Assembly: GCA_020638695.1 (NCBI GenBank)
Contig: JACKIB010000004.1
Location: 1-64,000, forward strand
DNA from: Planctomycetota bacterium
GTDB taxonomy: Bacteria > Planctomycetota > UBA1135 > UBA2386
Length of the DNA: 64,000 nucleotides
Direction: 5' to 3'
The translations under genes and the position numbers were made by a program. Under the pieces are notes generated by a model, which saw nothing but the letters and a program-made list of their open reading frames with translations, did not search any database and was not told the DNA's origin. This document shows, one piece after another, positions 44,735 through 53,187 of this stretch (within the stretch, counting starts at the first letter, position 1; every line of letters begins with the position of its first letter).

Positions 44735-45589
44735 ATGCCGATCCGCCAGATCGTCCTGCAAGACAACCTCGAGTTCCTCAAGACCCTGCCCGACGGCTCG
44801 GTCGACTTGATCTACATCGACCCACCGTTCAACACCGGAAAGCGTCAGGAGCGGCGCCGGATGAAGGTCGAGCTCGATCGCGAGGGTGGCGCTCGGATCG
44901 GGTTCGGGGGCAAGCGCTACCGGGCCGTCGACCTCGGGGCGGCGGGGTGGGACGACGTGTTCGACGACTTCCTGGGCTTTCTGCGGCCGCGGCTCGAGCA
45001 GGCGCACCGGGTGCTCGCCCCGACCGGCAGCTTCTTCCTGCACGTCGACTACCGCGAAGTGCACTACTGCAAGGTCGAGCTGGACGCGATCTTCGGTCGC
45101 GCGTGCTTCCAGAACGAGATCATCTGGGCGTACGACTACGGTGCGCGGTCGACCAAGCGCTGGTCGACCAAGCACGACAACATCCTGTGGTACACCCGCG
45201 ATCGCGCGGAGTACACCTTCCACTTCGACGAGATGGATCGCATCCCGTACATGGCTCCCGGGTTGGTCGGCAAGGAGAAGGCCGCACGGGGCAAGACGCC
45301 GACCGACGTGTGGTGGCACACGATCGTCAGTCCGACCGGGAAGGAGAAGACCGGCTACGTGACGCAGAAGCCGCGCGGGGTGCTCGACCGGATCGTCAAG
45401 GTGCACTCGAACCCGGGTGACCTCGTGCTGGACTTCTTCGCCGGCAGCGGCACGACCGGGGCGTCGGCGGCGGCACTCGAGCGCCAGTTCATCCTGGTCG
45501 ACGACAACCCGGAAGCGATCGAAGTGATGGCGCGTCGGCTCGCCGAGTTCGAGCCGACGTTGCTGAACTGGCCACCGCGACGGACGTGA
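44735..45589 (+). CDS. Orphan site-specific DNA methyltransferase (N4-C/N6-A type)
   Basis: Catalytic motif IV is IDPPFNTG at about residues 28-35. The SAM-binding motif I is DFFAGSGTTGASAAALERQF near residue 232, at the C-terminal end. Order IV before I marks the beta class. WAYDYGARSTKRWSTKHDNILWY and KPRGVLDRIVKVHSNPGD are further family blocks. The target recognition part between the motifs is short. No restriction gene is adjacent, so a regulatory or cell-cycle role like CcrM is possible. ATG 44735 places the motifs at normal distances. Confidence 0.9.
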   Translation: MPIRQIVLQDNLEFLKTLPDGSVDLIYIDPPFNTGKRQERRRMKVELDREGGARIGFGGKRYRAVDLGAAGWDDVFDDFLGFLRPRLEQAHRVLAPTGSFFLHVDYREVHYCKVELDAIFGRACFQNEIIWAYDYGARSTKRWSTKHDNILWYTRDRAEYTFHFDEMDRIPYMAPGLVGKEKAARGKTPTDVWWHTIVSPTGKEKTGYVTQKPRGVLDRIVKVHSNPGDLVLDFFAGSGTTGASAAALERQFILVDDNPEAIEVMARRLAEFEPTLLNWPPRRT

Positions 45590-45598
45590 GCACGTTGT

Positions 45599-45779
45599 CT
45601 ATCGCGGCGAAGGCCGCACCCAAGGACTTGGGCGAGCGCGGCGCTACGCGCCGCCATGAGGCCTCGGCCGCTTGTTTGCTGGAGCTTCCGGTGCCGCTGC
45701 CCGCTGGCGAAACAGCCGTCCAGGTGTCTCGGAAGGTACTGGCGAATCTCCGCGTGCCGGCAGGATCCGCGACCCCTTC
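45599..45779 (+). repeat. Dispersed repeat family C, copy 2
   Basis: Partner of 1140-1326. It contains the hairpins CCCAA-GGAC-TTGGG and GCGGCGC-TAC-GCGCCGC. It fills the whole gap between the stops of the methyltransferase and the sigma-54 activator genes, which converge on it, so it could act as a two-way terminator. Confidence 0.75.
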
Positions 45780-45782
45780 AGC

Positions 45783-47276
45783 TCAGTCGGCGCCGTCGCC
45801 GTCGCGCTTTGTCGCGTTGCTGCCCCGTCCACGTTTGTAGTCTTCCTTGCGCAGGCCGAGTCGTCGCATCTTGGCGTAGAGCGACCGCGGGTCGATCCCC
45901 GCCCTGGACGACGTCTTGTCGATTCGGCCGTGGGTCAACCGCAGCACCGCGTCGAGGTAGGTCCGCTCGAATGCTTCTGCCCACGCGCGCTTGGCTTTGC
46001 GCAGCGGCTGTTCGAACCAGTTGGCGTCCAATGCCGCGAGGGGTGCGGCGGCCTTCTCGATCAGCGGCTTGACGTCCTTGGGGACGTGGCCTGACGCGAT
46101 TTCCTCCGGCAGATCGGCGACGCGCAGCTCCTCACCGTCGCACAGCAGGACCGCGCGCTCGATCACGTTCATCACCTCGCGAACGTTGCCCGGCCAGTCG
46201 TAGCCCTGCAGTGCCTTCATCGCCAGATCGGACACGCGCACCGCGGTGGCGCGCAGTTCCGTGCGGTAGCGCCGCAGATACCCGTCGACCAGCAGCGGGA
46301 TGTCCTCGCGCCGCTCGCGGAGCGGGGGGATGGTGAGGGTGACCACGCTGAGTCGGTAGAACAGGTCGGTGCGGAACCGGCCGGCGTCCATCTCGCTCTT
46401 CAGGTCACGGTTGGTGGCCGCAATGAGCCGCACGTCGACGTCGATCGGCGCCTCGCTGCCCACCCGTTGCACATGGCGTTCCTGTAGCACGCGCAGCAGC
46501 TTGACCTGCAAGTGCGGTGGCATCTCGCCGATCTCGTCGAGGAACACCGTGCCGCCGTGGCCCATCTCGAAGAACCCGCGGTGTGCCCGATGCGCTCCGG
46601 TGAACGAACCCTTCTCGTGGCCGAACAGCTCGCTTTCCATCAGGCTCTCGGGGATCGCGCCGCAGTTCACCACGGTGAACGGACGCTCACGCCGATCACC
46701 CGCGAGGTGGATCGCGTTGGCTAGCTTCTCCTTGCCGACCCCGGTCTCACCCAGAATCAGCACCGAGCTCGTCGATTTGGCGACCCTATGGGCGATCTTC
46801 ATGAAGCGCGCCATGGTCGGGCTGTGCGACACGAAGTCGCCGAGCTCGAACTGCTCGAGCGGGTTCGTGGTGTCGCGCAGCTGCTCCGCCTGGTCGCGGT
46901 GGCGGTCGACCAGCGAGTTGAGCGCCGCTTCCACTGTCCCGTCCCCAGCGGCGGCGTCGACCACGGTCGTGCAGCCGGCGGCGATCAACGCGGCGCGGTC
47001 GTCCGGCGACTCATGGGTGGCGAGGTACACGATCTCCGGTTGGGCGCGGGACTTGTCGGCGCGGCGCAGGTTGGGGAGCAAGCGGCGAAGCTGCGCCGGG
47101 CCGCCGACCCATGTGCTGTCGATCAGGATCAGGTCCGGATCGAAGCGATCCCGGTAGTCGGCGAGCGACGCGGTGCGATCTGCGCGCTCCGCCAAGAGGT
47201 TCGCCGAGGTGGGCGCGTTCGCGAGCCGCTCGGCGAGTCGGGGGTCCGAAATGGCGATCAGGAGCCGGACGAGCAT
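45783..47276 (-). CDS. Sigma-54-dependent response regulator (NtrC-like)
   Basis: Residues 1-125 form a receiver-like domain with a possible phospho-Asp in DLILIDSTW. The acidic pocket is weak (LLIAISDPRL has one Asp), so phosphorylation may be lost or unusual. The AAA+ core follows: Walker A LGETGVGKE, HEKGSFTGAH (GSFTGA in place of GAFTGA), Walker B TVFLDEIGEM, the arginine-finger region FRTDLFYRLSVV, and GYDWPGNVREVMNVIERAV. The C-terminal HTH is Fis-like (SSRAGIDPRSLYAKMRRLGL). No histidine kinase is nearby. Confidence 0.92.
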   Translation of the reverse strand: MLVRLLIAISDPRLAERLANAPTSANLLAERADRTASLADYRDRFDPDLILIDSTWVGGPAQLRRLLPNLRRADKSRAQPEIVYLATHESPDDRAALIAAGCTTVVDAAAGDGTVEAALNSLVDRHRDQAEQLRDTTNPLEQFELGDFVSHSPTMARFMKIAHRVAKSTSSVLILGETGVGKEKLANAIHLAGDRRERPFTVVNCGAIPESLMESELFGHEKGSFTGAHRAHRGFFEMGHGGTVFLDEIGEMPPHLQVKLLRVLQERHVQRVGSEAPIDVDVRLIAATNRDLKSEMDAGRFRTDLFYRLSVVTLTIPPLRERREDIPLLVDGYLRRYRTELRATAVRVSDLAMKALQGYDWPGNVREVMNVIERAVLLCDGEELRVADLPEEIASGHVPKDVKPLIEKAAAPLAALDANWFEQPLRKAKRAWAEAFERTYLDAVLRLTHGRIDKTSSRAGIDPRSLYAKMRRLGLRKEDYKRGRGSNATKRDGDGAD

Positions 47277-47507
47277 TCGCCGGAATGCTATCCGCCTCAC
47301 CGATCGGTCCAGCCGGATTCCTGCTGGACAGAATCGGGCATTCACGCCCGAAAACCACGACGCGACGCCCGGTGGGAGGGATGGGCTTGCCCCGCGGCGC
47401 CGCGGTATCCTTCCGGGTACGCCGCCCCGAGGTACGAATCACCTTACCCCTCCGTGCCGAACGGGCGCGGCCAACCTTCACGCTCCACCGCGAGCTCGAG
47501 TCCCTCT

Positions 47508-47951
47508 ATGCGCAAGATCGCTTCCCTTCTGATTCTCACAGCTTGCTTCGGCGCACTCGCCACACCAGACGCGGCGGCGCAGAAGAAGAAGAGCACCCCC
47601 AAGGCCAAGTCCGAGAAGTACAACGTCGTGCAGGTCGACGCCGAGTACCGCGTCGTCAAGAAGAGCGGCATGAAGGCGCTGACGGCCGAAGTCGACGCGC
47701 AGTACAAGACCGCGCAGCGCGAGTACGACGCCAAGGCGAAGGAGGCCAAGAAGGCCAAGACCAAGTTCACCGACCCGCGGCCCAAGAAGAAGAAGATCAA
47801 GATCGTCAAGGGCAACCTCGCGTCCGAGCAGGAAGCCAACGACGTGATGGCCAAGCTCAAGGGCGGAGGCGCCGACGACAAGGGCAAGGGCAAGACGGAC
47901 AAGGGCGACAAGGGCAAGGGCAAGACGGACAAGGGCGACAAGGGCAAGTAG
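47508..47951 (+). CDS. Secreted Lys-rich protein with short tandem repeats
   Basis: A 147-residue product with a signal peptide (MRKIASLLILTACFGALATPDAAAQ), a Lys-rich middle (EYDAKAKEAKKAKTKFTDPR) and a C-terminal tail made of repeats of DKGKGKTDKG (30-bp units, about 2.4 copies, 47877-47948). Function unknown; the basic exported protein may bind nucleic acid or the cell surface. It starts divergently from the sigma-54 activator. Confidence 0.7.
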   Translation: MRKIASLLILTACFGALATPDAAAQKKKSTPKAKSEKYNVVQVDAEYRVVKKSGMKALTAEVDAQYKTAQREYDAKAKEAKKAKTKFTDPRPKKKKIKIVKGNLASEQEANDVMAKLKGGGADDKGKGKTDKGDKGKGKTDKGDKGK

Positions 47952-48068
47952 CCCTCGCCCGACCCGCCTCGGCAGATTCTGTCCTGAGGTGGGTTGTGTC
48001 CCTGTGTGGTCGCCGAGCCCTTGCTTCGGCGACACTCTCGGCTGGTCCAGGAACCAGCCGCGCAACGA

Positions 48069-48389
48069 TCAGTCGCGCAACAGGGGCACGGCTTCGCCGA
48101 TCCAGCGCGCCATTCCGCCATCGACGTTGCGCAGATCGCTGAAGCCCTGCGACAGCAGGATGTCGCAAGCCATCGCGCTGCGCACTCCGTGCTCGCACAC
48201 CACCACGTAGCGCGCGGTCACGTCGAGTTCGTCGAGGCGATCCTCCAGCTCTTGGATCGGCAGCAGGACCGCGCCGTCCACGTGGTAGCGGTCGAACTCG
48301 GGCTGGGTGCGCACGTCGAGCACGATCAGGTCGGAGTCCCGACACAGCTCCGCATGCGACTCGGCTGGACTGAGGTTGCGGAGCTGCAT
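48069..48389 (-). CDS. Rhodanese-like sulfurtransferase
   Basis: A 106-residue single-domain rhodanese. It has DLIVLDVRTQPEFDRYHVDGAVLLP and the active loop VCEHGVRSAMAC with Cys followed by Arg (CxxxxR). The end is SDLRNVDGGMARWI. Such domains move sulfane sulfur. It begins 23 bp after the stop of the secreted repeat-protein gene on the same strand, probably by chance. Confidence 0.9.
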   Translation of the reverse strand: MQLRNLSPAESHAELCRDSDLIVLDVRTQPEFDRYHVDGAVLLPIQELEDRLDELDVTARYVVVCEHGVRSAMACDILLSQGFSDLRNVDGGMARWIGEAVPLLRD

Positions 48390-48412
48390 CTCGCTCGGGT
48401 TCGGCGGACCGA

Positions 48413-50140
48413 TCAGTTGGCGTCGAAGGTGAGCAGCAGACCGTTGGTCAGGTCGGCGTAGAGCGGCGGATTGCCGGTCGGGCCGTAGCCGGCCTGCAGC
48501 ATCAATCGTTCGCCGATCAGGCTGTTGTCGTTGGGGATCGAGCCGACGACGCTCCACGTGCCGAGCGGCCCGGTGTTGAGCGGGAACATCGCCACGGGGA
48601 GCGTGAGCTCGACATAGATCGTCGAGGCCCAGTTGAGGTCGAGGTGTCCGTTGCGCGACGGGAAACCGATGAACAGGAATCCCGACAGCGCGCCGTAGTC
48701 GGTCGTCAAGGTGATGGTGGCGTTGGTGCCGAGCACCGGGTCGTCGCACGTGAGGTGCGGCAGCAGGCCTACGTTCTTGGCCCCGAGCCCGACCTCGTGC
48801 GTCGTCGCCCCTGCTTCCAGCGCCCACAGCTGCCGGGTGGGGTCGCTGCTGTCGGTAGCGGCAAACAGCACGCGGCCGTAGCTGAACACCAGGCCGCCGG
48901 CGTTCGACGAGTCCGTGCCGGTCCGCACTTCACCGACCAACACCGTGCCGGTCGCCGTGCCGTCGGTGCGCCACACTTCGCGACCGTTGGTGGTGGTGTT
49001 CGCCGTGAAGTACGCCATGCGCCCGCCGACCGAGATCAGATCCGCGATGGCACTGCCGCTCGAACCCGACTCGAGTTCCTTCACCATCTTGGTGCCGCTT
49101 GGGGTGCCGTCGGAGACCCACAGCTCCGAGCCGCTGGTGCCGTCGTCGGCGGCGAACACGACGCTGCTACCGACCCGGGCGAACGGGCCGGGGTTCGACG
49201 ACCCGGAGCCCGCGGCGATGTCCTTCAGCATCGTGGTGCCGGTCTCGGTGCCGTCACTGACCCAGGGCTCCTGTCCGTCGTTGGTGGTGGCGGCGAACAG
49301 CACGCGGTTGCCCAGCGCGACGAGCGCATGGGGGGCGCCCGACACCGCACCCGTGCCGATGTCCTTCACCAGCTTCGGGAAGCCGCCGAACAGGTCGGTC
49401 TTCCACAGCTCCACGCCGCTGCTCCCGTCGTCGGCGACGAAGAACAGCTGCTTGCCCACCGAGAGCAGTTGGGTTGGCGACGAACTGGACGACCCGCTAC
49501 TGAGGTCGGCGACCATGCGGGTGAAGGTGCCGTCGGTGACGTACAGCTCCCGCCCGCTCGTCGGCGTCCACGCGGTGAAGAACAGGAAGTTGCCGTGTCG
49601 CGTCAGGTCCGAGGGCTCGCTGCTGCCGGTCCCGGGTACGAGGTCGACCAGCAGTTCGGTCCCCGCGGTGGTTCCGTCGGTCCGCCACAGCTCGATGCCA
49701 TTGGTCGCGGTCTCGGCCTGGAAGTAGAGGAAGCCGTGTGCGACGGCGAGCGCCTTGGGGTTGGACGAGGCGGCCCCGGGGTTGATGTCCTTGACCAACC
49801 AGGTGGAGCTCGCCGCACCGTTGGTGGCGTAGAGCTCGGTCCCGGTCGCCGGCGTGGTGGCGACGAAGAACACGGTGGCGCGCAGCAGGGTGAAGTCACG
49901 GGGCGAACTCGAGCCCGATCCGGGCACGAGGTCGATCAGCAGCTGAGTTCCCGCGGTGGTTCCGTTGGTTCGATAGACCTCGACTCCGGTCGCGGCATCG
50001 TTGCCGGCGAAGTAGGTGACACCGGCGGCGTCGTAGGCGCCCTGCGGATCGAGACGATCGGCAATGCGCGTCGCTTGGCACACCGCGGGCGAGGCGAGGG
50101 CAGAGATGAGCAGCAAGTGGCGAGTGGTACGTGTGAGCAT
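48413..50140 (-). CDS. Secreted TDGT-repeat protein, second copy
   Basis: After the signal peptide MLTRTTRHLLLISALASPAVCQ come about nine repeats with the consensus ELWRTDGTTAGTELLVDLVPGTGSS, the clearest ELAP-like array in the window. Phe/Val-rich strands (GNFLFFTAWTPTSGRELY) separate the turns, as in a beta propeller. The last 130 residues (from GLGAKNVGLLPHLTCDDP) form the small beta domain shared with its relatives. It resembles the protein at 40540-42261 but its repeats are far more regular. Confidence 0.82.
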   Translation of the reverse strand: MLTRTTRHLLLISALASPAVCQATRIADRLDPQGAYDAAGVTYFAGNDAATGVEVYRTNGTTAGTQLLIDLVPGSGSSSPRDFTLLRATVFFVATTPATGTELYATNGAASSTWLVKDINPGAASSNPKALAVAHGFLYFQAETATNGIELWRTDGTTAGTELLVDLVPGTGSSEPSDLTRHGNFLFFTAWTPTSGRELYVTDGTFTRMVADLSSGSSSSSPTQLLSVGKQLFFVADDGSSGVELWKTDLFGGFPKLVKDIGTGAVSGAPHALVALGNRVLFAATTNDGQEPWVSDGTETGTTMLKDIAAGSGSSNPGPFARVGSSVVFAADDGTSGSELWVSDGTPSGTKMVKELESGSSGSAIADLISVGGRMAYFTANTTTNGREVWRTDGTATGTVLVGEVRTGTDSSNAGGLVFSYGRVLFAATDSSDPTRQLWALEAGATTHEVGLGAKNVGLLPHLTCDDPVLGTNATITLTTDYGALSGFLFIGFPSRNGHLDLNWASTIYVELTLPVAMFPLNTGPLGTWSVVGSIPNDNSLIGERLMLQAGYGPTGNPPLYADLTNGLLLTFDAN

Positions 50141-50415
50141 GGCAGCAGCGGGATCGCGTGTACCGGCAGGGTGGCACGCATCGCGCGCGCATTGTAGCAA
50201 TGGCGGGCCGGCTGACGAACACCCGGGAATTCCTCCGCGCAGCCGCACATCGTCCCCGTCGTGCAGTCGCGCCAGCGAATCAGGAGAATCCCCGAGGATC
50301 GACAGCACATCTGTCCGGTGTGGGGAGCTCGACTCGTCAGACGTCCGCGGGAACGGTGCGCGTCTCGGCGTCGACGCACGCCTGGGTCGCGTGCCTCGAG
50401 CGCGCTTCTCGAGAT

Positions 50416-51297
50416 TCAGAGCTTCTTGGCCTGGAACCTGTCGCCCTGCGACAGGTCGCCCGTGGTCCACCCCAGCTTGAACCAGCGCGCGCGCTGTTCG
50501 GCAGTGCCGTGGGTGAACGACTCCGGAGTGACGTGCCCGCGGCTGCGCTTCTGCAGGGTGTCGTCGCCGATCATCGCCGCGGCGTTCAGCGCTTCCTCGA
50601 GGTCGCCGTGCTCGAGCAGCACGTTGCGCGACCGCTGTGCGTAGTGCGCCCACACACCGGCGTAGAAGTCCGCCTGGAGCTCGAGCCGCACCGACAACTG
50701 GTTGTAGTCGGCTTGGCTGAGGCGATTGCGCTGGGCGTGGACCCAAGCGCTGCGGCCGAGCAGGTTCTGCACGTGGTGGCCGACCTCGTGGGCGATCACG
50801 TAGGCCTGTGCGAAGTCACCAGGCGCGCCGAGCTTGTCGCGCAGCGTCTTGTAGAAGCCGAGGTCGATGTACACCTTGCGGTCCGCGGGGCAGTAGAACG
50901 GCCCGGTTCCCGCGTCGGCTTGACCGCACGCGCTCGAGGTCGTCGCGGTGAACAGCACCAGCTTGGGCTCTTCGTACTGCTTGCCCATCTTCTGGAACAA
51001 GCTGCGGAACGTGTCCTCGGTGTCCGCGAGCACGACCTTGACGAACTCGGCGAGTTGGTTCTCTTCGCGCGGGCGGGCTGTTGCGGGGCCGGGGGGGTTG
51101 CCCTGCGGGCCCGTGCCTTGAGCCTGGGCGGCTCCACCGAGGAACTGCTGCAGGATCTTCGCCGGATCGCCGCCGAGCAGCAGCGCGAGGACCAGCACCA
51201 GGATGCCGCCGCCGCCGACTGCAGCGGCCTTGCCTGGTCCGGACAGGCCGCGCCGATCTTCGACGTTGTCACTTCTTCTGCCTTCTTGCCAACGCAT
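50416..51297 (-). CDS. Neutral zinc metallopeptidase (YpfJ family)
   Basis: The 293-residue protein begins with the family start MRWQEGRRSDNVEDRRG, then a membrane helix (AAAVGGGGILVLVLALLLGG) and a Gly/Pro linker. The catalytic part has GPFYCPADRKVYIDLGFY and the zinc motif HEVGHHVQ, then RLELQADFYAGVWAHYA with the third ligand. Length and layout match the YpfJ/KPN_02809 group of membrane-anchored neutral zinc peptidases. Substrate unknown. Confidence 0.93.
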   Translation of the reverse strand: MRWQEGRRSDNVEDRRGLSGPGKAAAVGGGGILVLVLALLLGGDPAKILQQFLGGAAQAQGTGPQGNPPGPATARPREENQLAEFVKVVLADTEDTFRSLFQKMGKQYEEPKLVLFTATTSSACGQADAGTGPFYCPADRKVYIDLGFYKTLRDKLGAPGDFAQAYVIAHEVGHHVQNLLGRSAWVHAQRNRLSQADYNQLSVRLELQADFYAGVWAHYAQRSRNVLLEHGDLEEALNAAAMIGDDTLQKRSRGHVTPESFTHGTAEQRARWFKLGWTTGDLSQGDRFQAKKL

Positions 51298-51597
51298 GGG
51301 GTGTCTCGAGAGGGTCGTGGGGATCGCCCGAGGGGACGGGCGCGGGCGTGATGCTACCGTCGGTCCGCGATCGATCCCTGCTTCGCTCCCGGCACCGGCA
51401 GACGCGAAACCGGTTTCCGGTCGCGTTTCCTGCCTCGTTTCGGTGGTGGCGAACGCCGACCCGGTGTCCGGACGATGCCGAGCGGGTCCGGAGCGCTTGT
51501 TACAGTCCGGTGTGCTCGGCCTATCCGTCTGGTGGCGCGGGCGAGAGCCTCCGCCCGCAGCGCTTGCTCTGCCCTCAGACCCCAAACGAGAACGCTC

Positions 51598-53097
51598 ATG
51601 AGAACCTCCCAGCCTGCCCGACCCTCGACGCTGCCACGCGTGCCGCGGGTCCTCGCCGCACCAATCCTCCCACTCGCCTGCTTGGCGTGGGCGCCGCTGT
51701 CCGCCCAAGGCCCCCAGGTCGATTGGACTCCGAACTCACAAGAGGTGGTGCTCAACACCGAGTCCCAGGTGATGCCGACGCCGAACGGACCGGTGACGGT
51801 CACCAACGGCGTGTTCGTGTTCCGCAACGTCGTCATCCCCCAGGGGACCACTGTCCGCGGTGTCGGGCGGAACCCGCTGGTGTTCGTGCTGGCCGGAACC
51901 CTCAAGGTGGACGGCGTGATTTCGGTGCGGGGTGGTGACGGCCAGCGCGTCGACACGCTCAGCTCGGCCAACTTCCCGGCGGCCGGTGGCTCCGGAGAAT
52001 GCGGTGGGGGTGCCGGCGGCGCCGGTAGCCCGAGTTCCACCGCGCGGAGTTTCACCGGGGCTACCGGAACCGGACCGCTGCGGATCCCCAACTTCGGGGG
52101 AGTCGGCGGCCGGATCAACTGCGCCAACCCGGGGTGCGGAATCGGTTCGGGCGGTGGTGGAGGGGCATTCGCGACCCGTGGGGATCCGTACTACCCGATC
52201 GCCGCGACCACGCACTTCGTGCAGCCCAGTGGTTTCGGTGGCTACGGGTGTGTCAACCGGACGTCGACGTCTCTGCCCGGCGGTGCGCCTGGCGCGGTCT
52301 ACTTCCGCGATGGCGATCCGAGCAACGACTTCTTCGGGGTCGCCTTCGACCTGAATCGGCAGCGTTGGATCGTCGGAGAGCTGCCGATGCCAGTCGGGGG
52401 GAGCGGCGGTGGCGGGGGCGGTGACTTCGCGCTTTCGTGCGCCACCAACGACCCGCTGTTCATCCAAGACGACAAGGGTGGCGGCGGGGGCGCCGGGGGC
52501 GGGGTGTTCTTGGCGATCGCCAACGGAACGATCTCGGTCGGTCCGGCCGGACGCGTCGACGCCAACGGTGGCGATGGTGGGGGCGGTGCTTGGGCCGGAT
52601 CCAACCTCAAGGGTGGCGGTGGCGGAGGCGGCGCCGGTGGGATGGTGCTGATGTTCAGCCGCAGCAAGATCGCGATCGAAGTGCACGGCGAGACGTTCGC
52701 CAACGGTGACTACGACTTCCCGATCCGCGCCGACGGCGGCGTGTGCCGGCAGGACGTGTACTTGGGTGGCTTCCGGATTCGCGGTAAGTACGACCCGCTC
52801 GGCACCGCGACGCAACTCGACGTGCGTCCGACCGGTGGCTTCGGTGGGCTGGGCGTCGTCCAGCTGTTCGCTCCGCCCGGCGCCAACGCGGATGGCACCA
52901 ACACGATCCTCGACGACAATGTCGAGCTGCTGCGCAACAACATCGTGCTGCGCGGCGCCGAGAAGCAGCGCTACCTCGCGTGGCGCGGCTTCCCGGATGC
53001 TGCCGGAGTGTGGCGCGACGATCGCGGCAACGTGCTGCAGGTCGGCAACAAGATCGGCGACATCCATCCGACGCCGATTCTGCTGCCGGCGTTCTGA
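51598..53097 (+). CDS. Secreted glycine-rich protein
   Basis: A signal segment (PRVLAAPILPLACLAWAPLSAQG) precedes a 460-residue protein with Gly runs (GGSGECGGGAGGAG, GIGSGGGGGAFATRG, KGGGGGAGGGVFLAIANG, LKGGGGGGGAGGMVLMFS). Between the Gly runs lie strands such as VFVFRNVVIPQGTTVRGVGRNP and VFVLAGTLKVDGVISVRGG. This is the pattern of secreted parallel beta-helix proteins with Gly-rich turns found in planctomycetes and myxobacteria. Function unknown. ATG 51598 gives the only signal peptide. Confidence 0.75.
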   Translation: MRTSQPARPSTLPRVPRVLAAPILPLACLAWAPLSAQGPQVDWTPNSQEVVLNTESQVMPTPNGPVTVTNGVFVFRNVVIPQGTTVRGVGRNPLVFVLAGTLKVDGVISVRGGDGQRVDTLSSANFPAAGGSGECGGGAGGAGSPSSTARSFTGATGTGPLRIPNFGGVGGRINCANPGCGIGSGGGGGAFATRGDPYYPIAATTHFVQPSGFGGYGCVNRTSTSLPGGAPGAVYFRDGDPSNDFFGVAFDLNRQRWIVGELPMPVGGSGGGGGGDFALSCATNDPLFIQDDKGGGGGAGGGVFLAIANGTISVGPAGRVDANGGDGGGGAWAGSNLKGGGGGGGAGGMVLMFSRSKIAIEVHGETFANGDYDFPIRADGGVCRQDVYLGGFRIRGKYDPLGTATQLDVRPTGGFGGLGVVQLFAPPGANADGTNTILDDNVELLRNNIVLRGAEKQRYLAWRGFPDAAGVWRDDRGNVLQVGNKIGDIHPTPILLPAF

Positions 53098-53187
53098 GGC
53101 GGACCACCCGGGGGGTGGCTTGGCACAGTTGTCTGGGGAGACGCGCAGAGCCAGCACATCGCGGCTGGTTCCGCGCCGCCCGAGACT

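Noticed and set aside
45586..45840. Short ORF after the methyltransferase gene
   Set aside because: It coincides with repeat C, and the matching ORF in copy 1 is not conserved at its ends.
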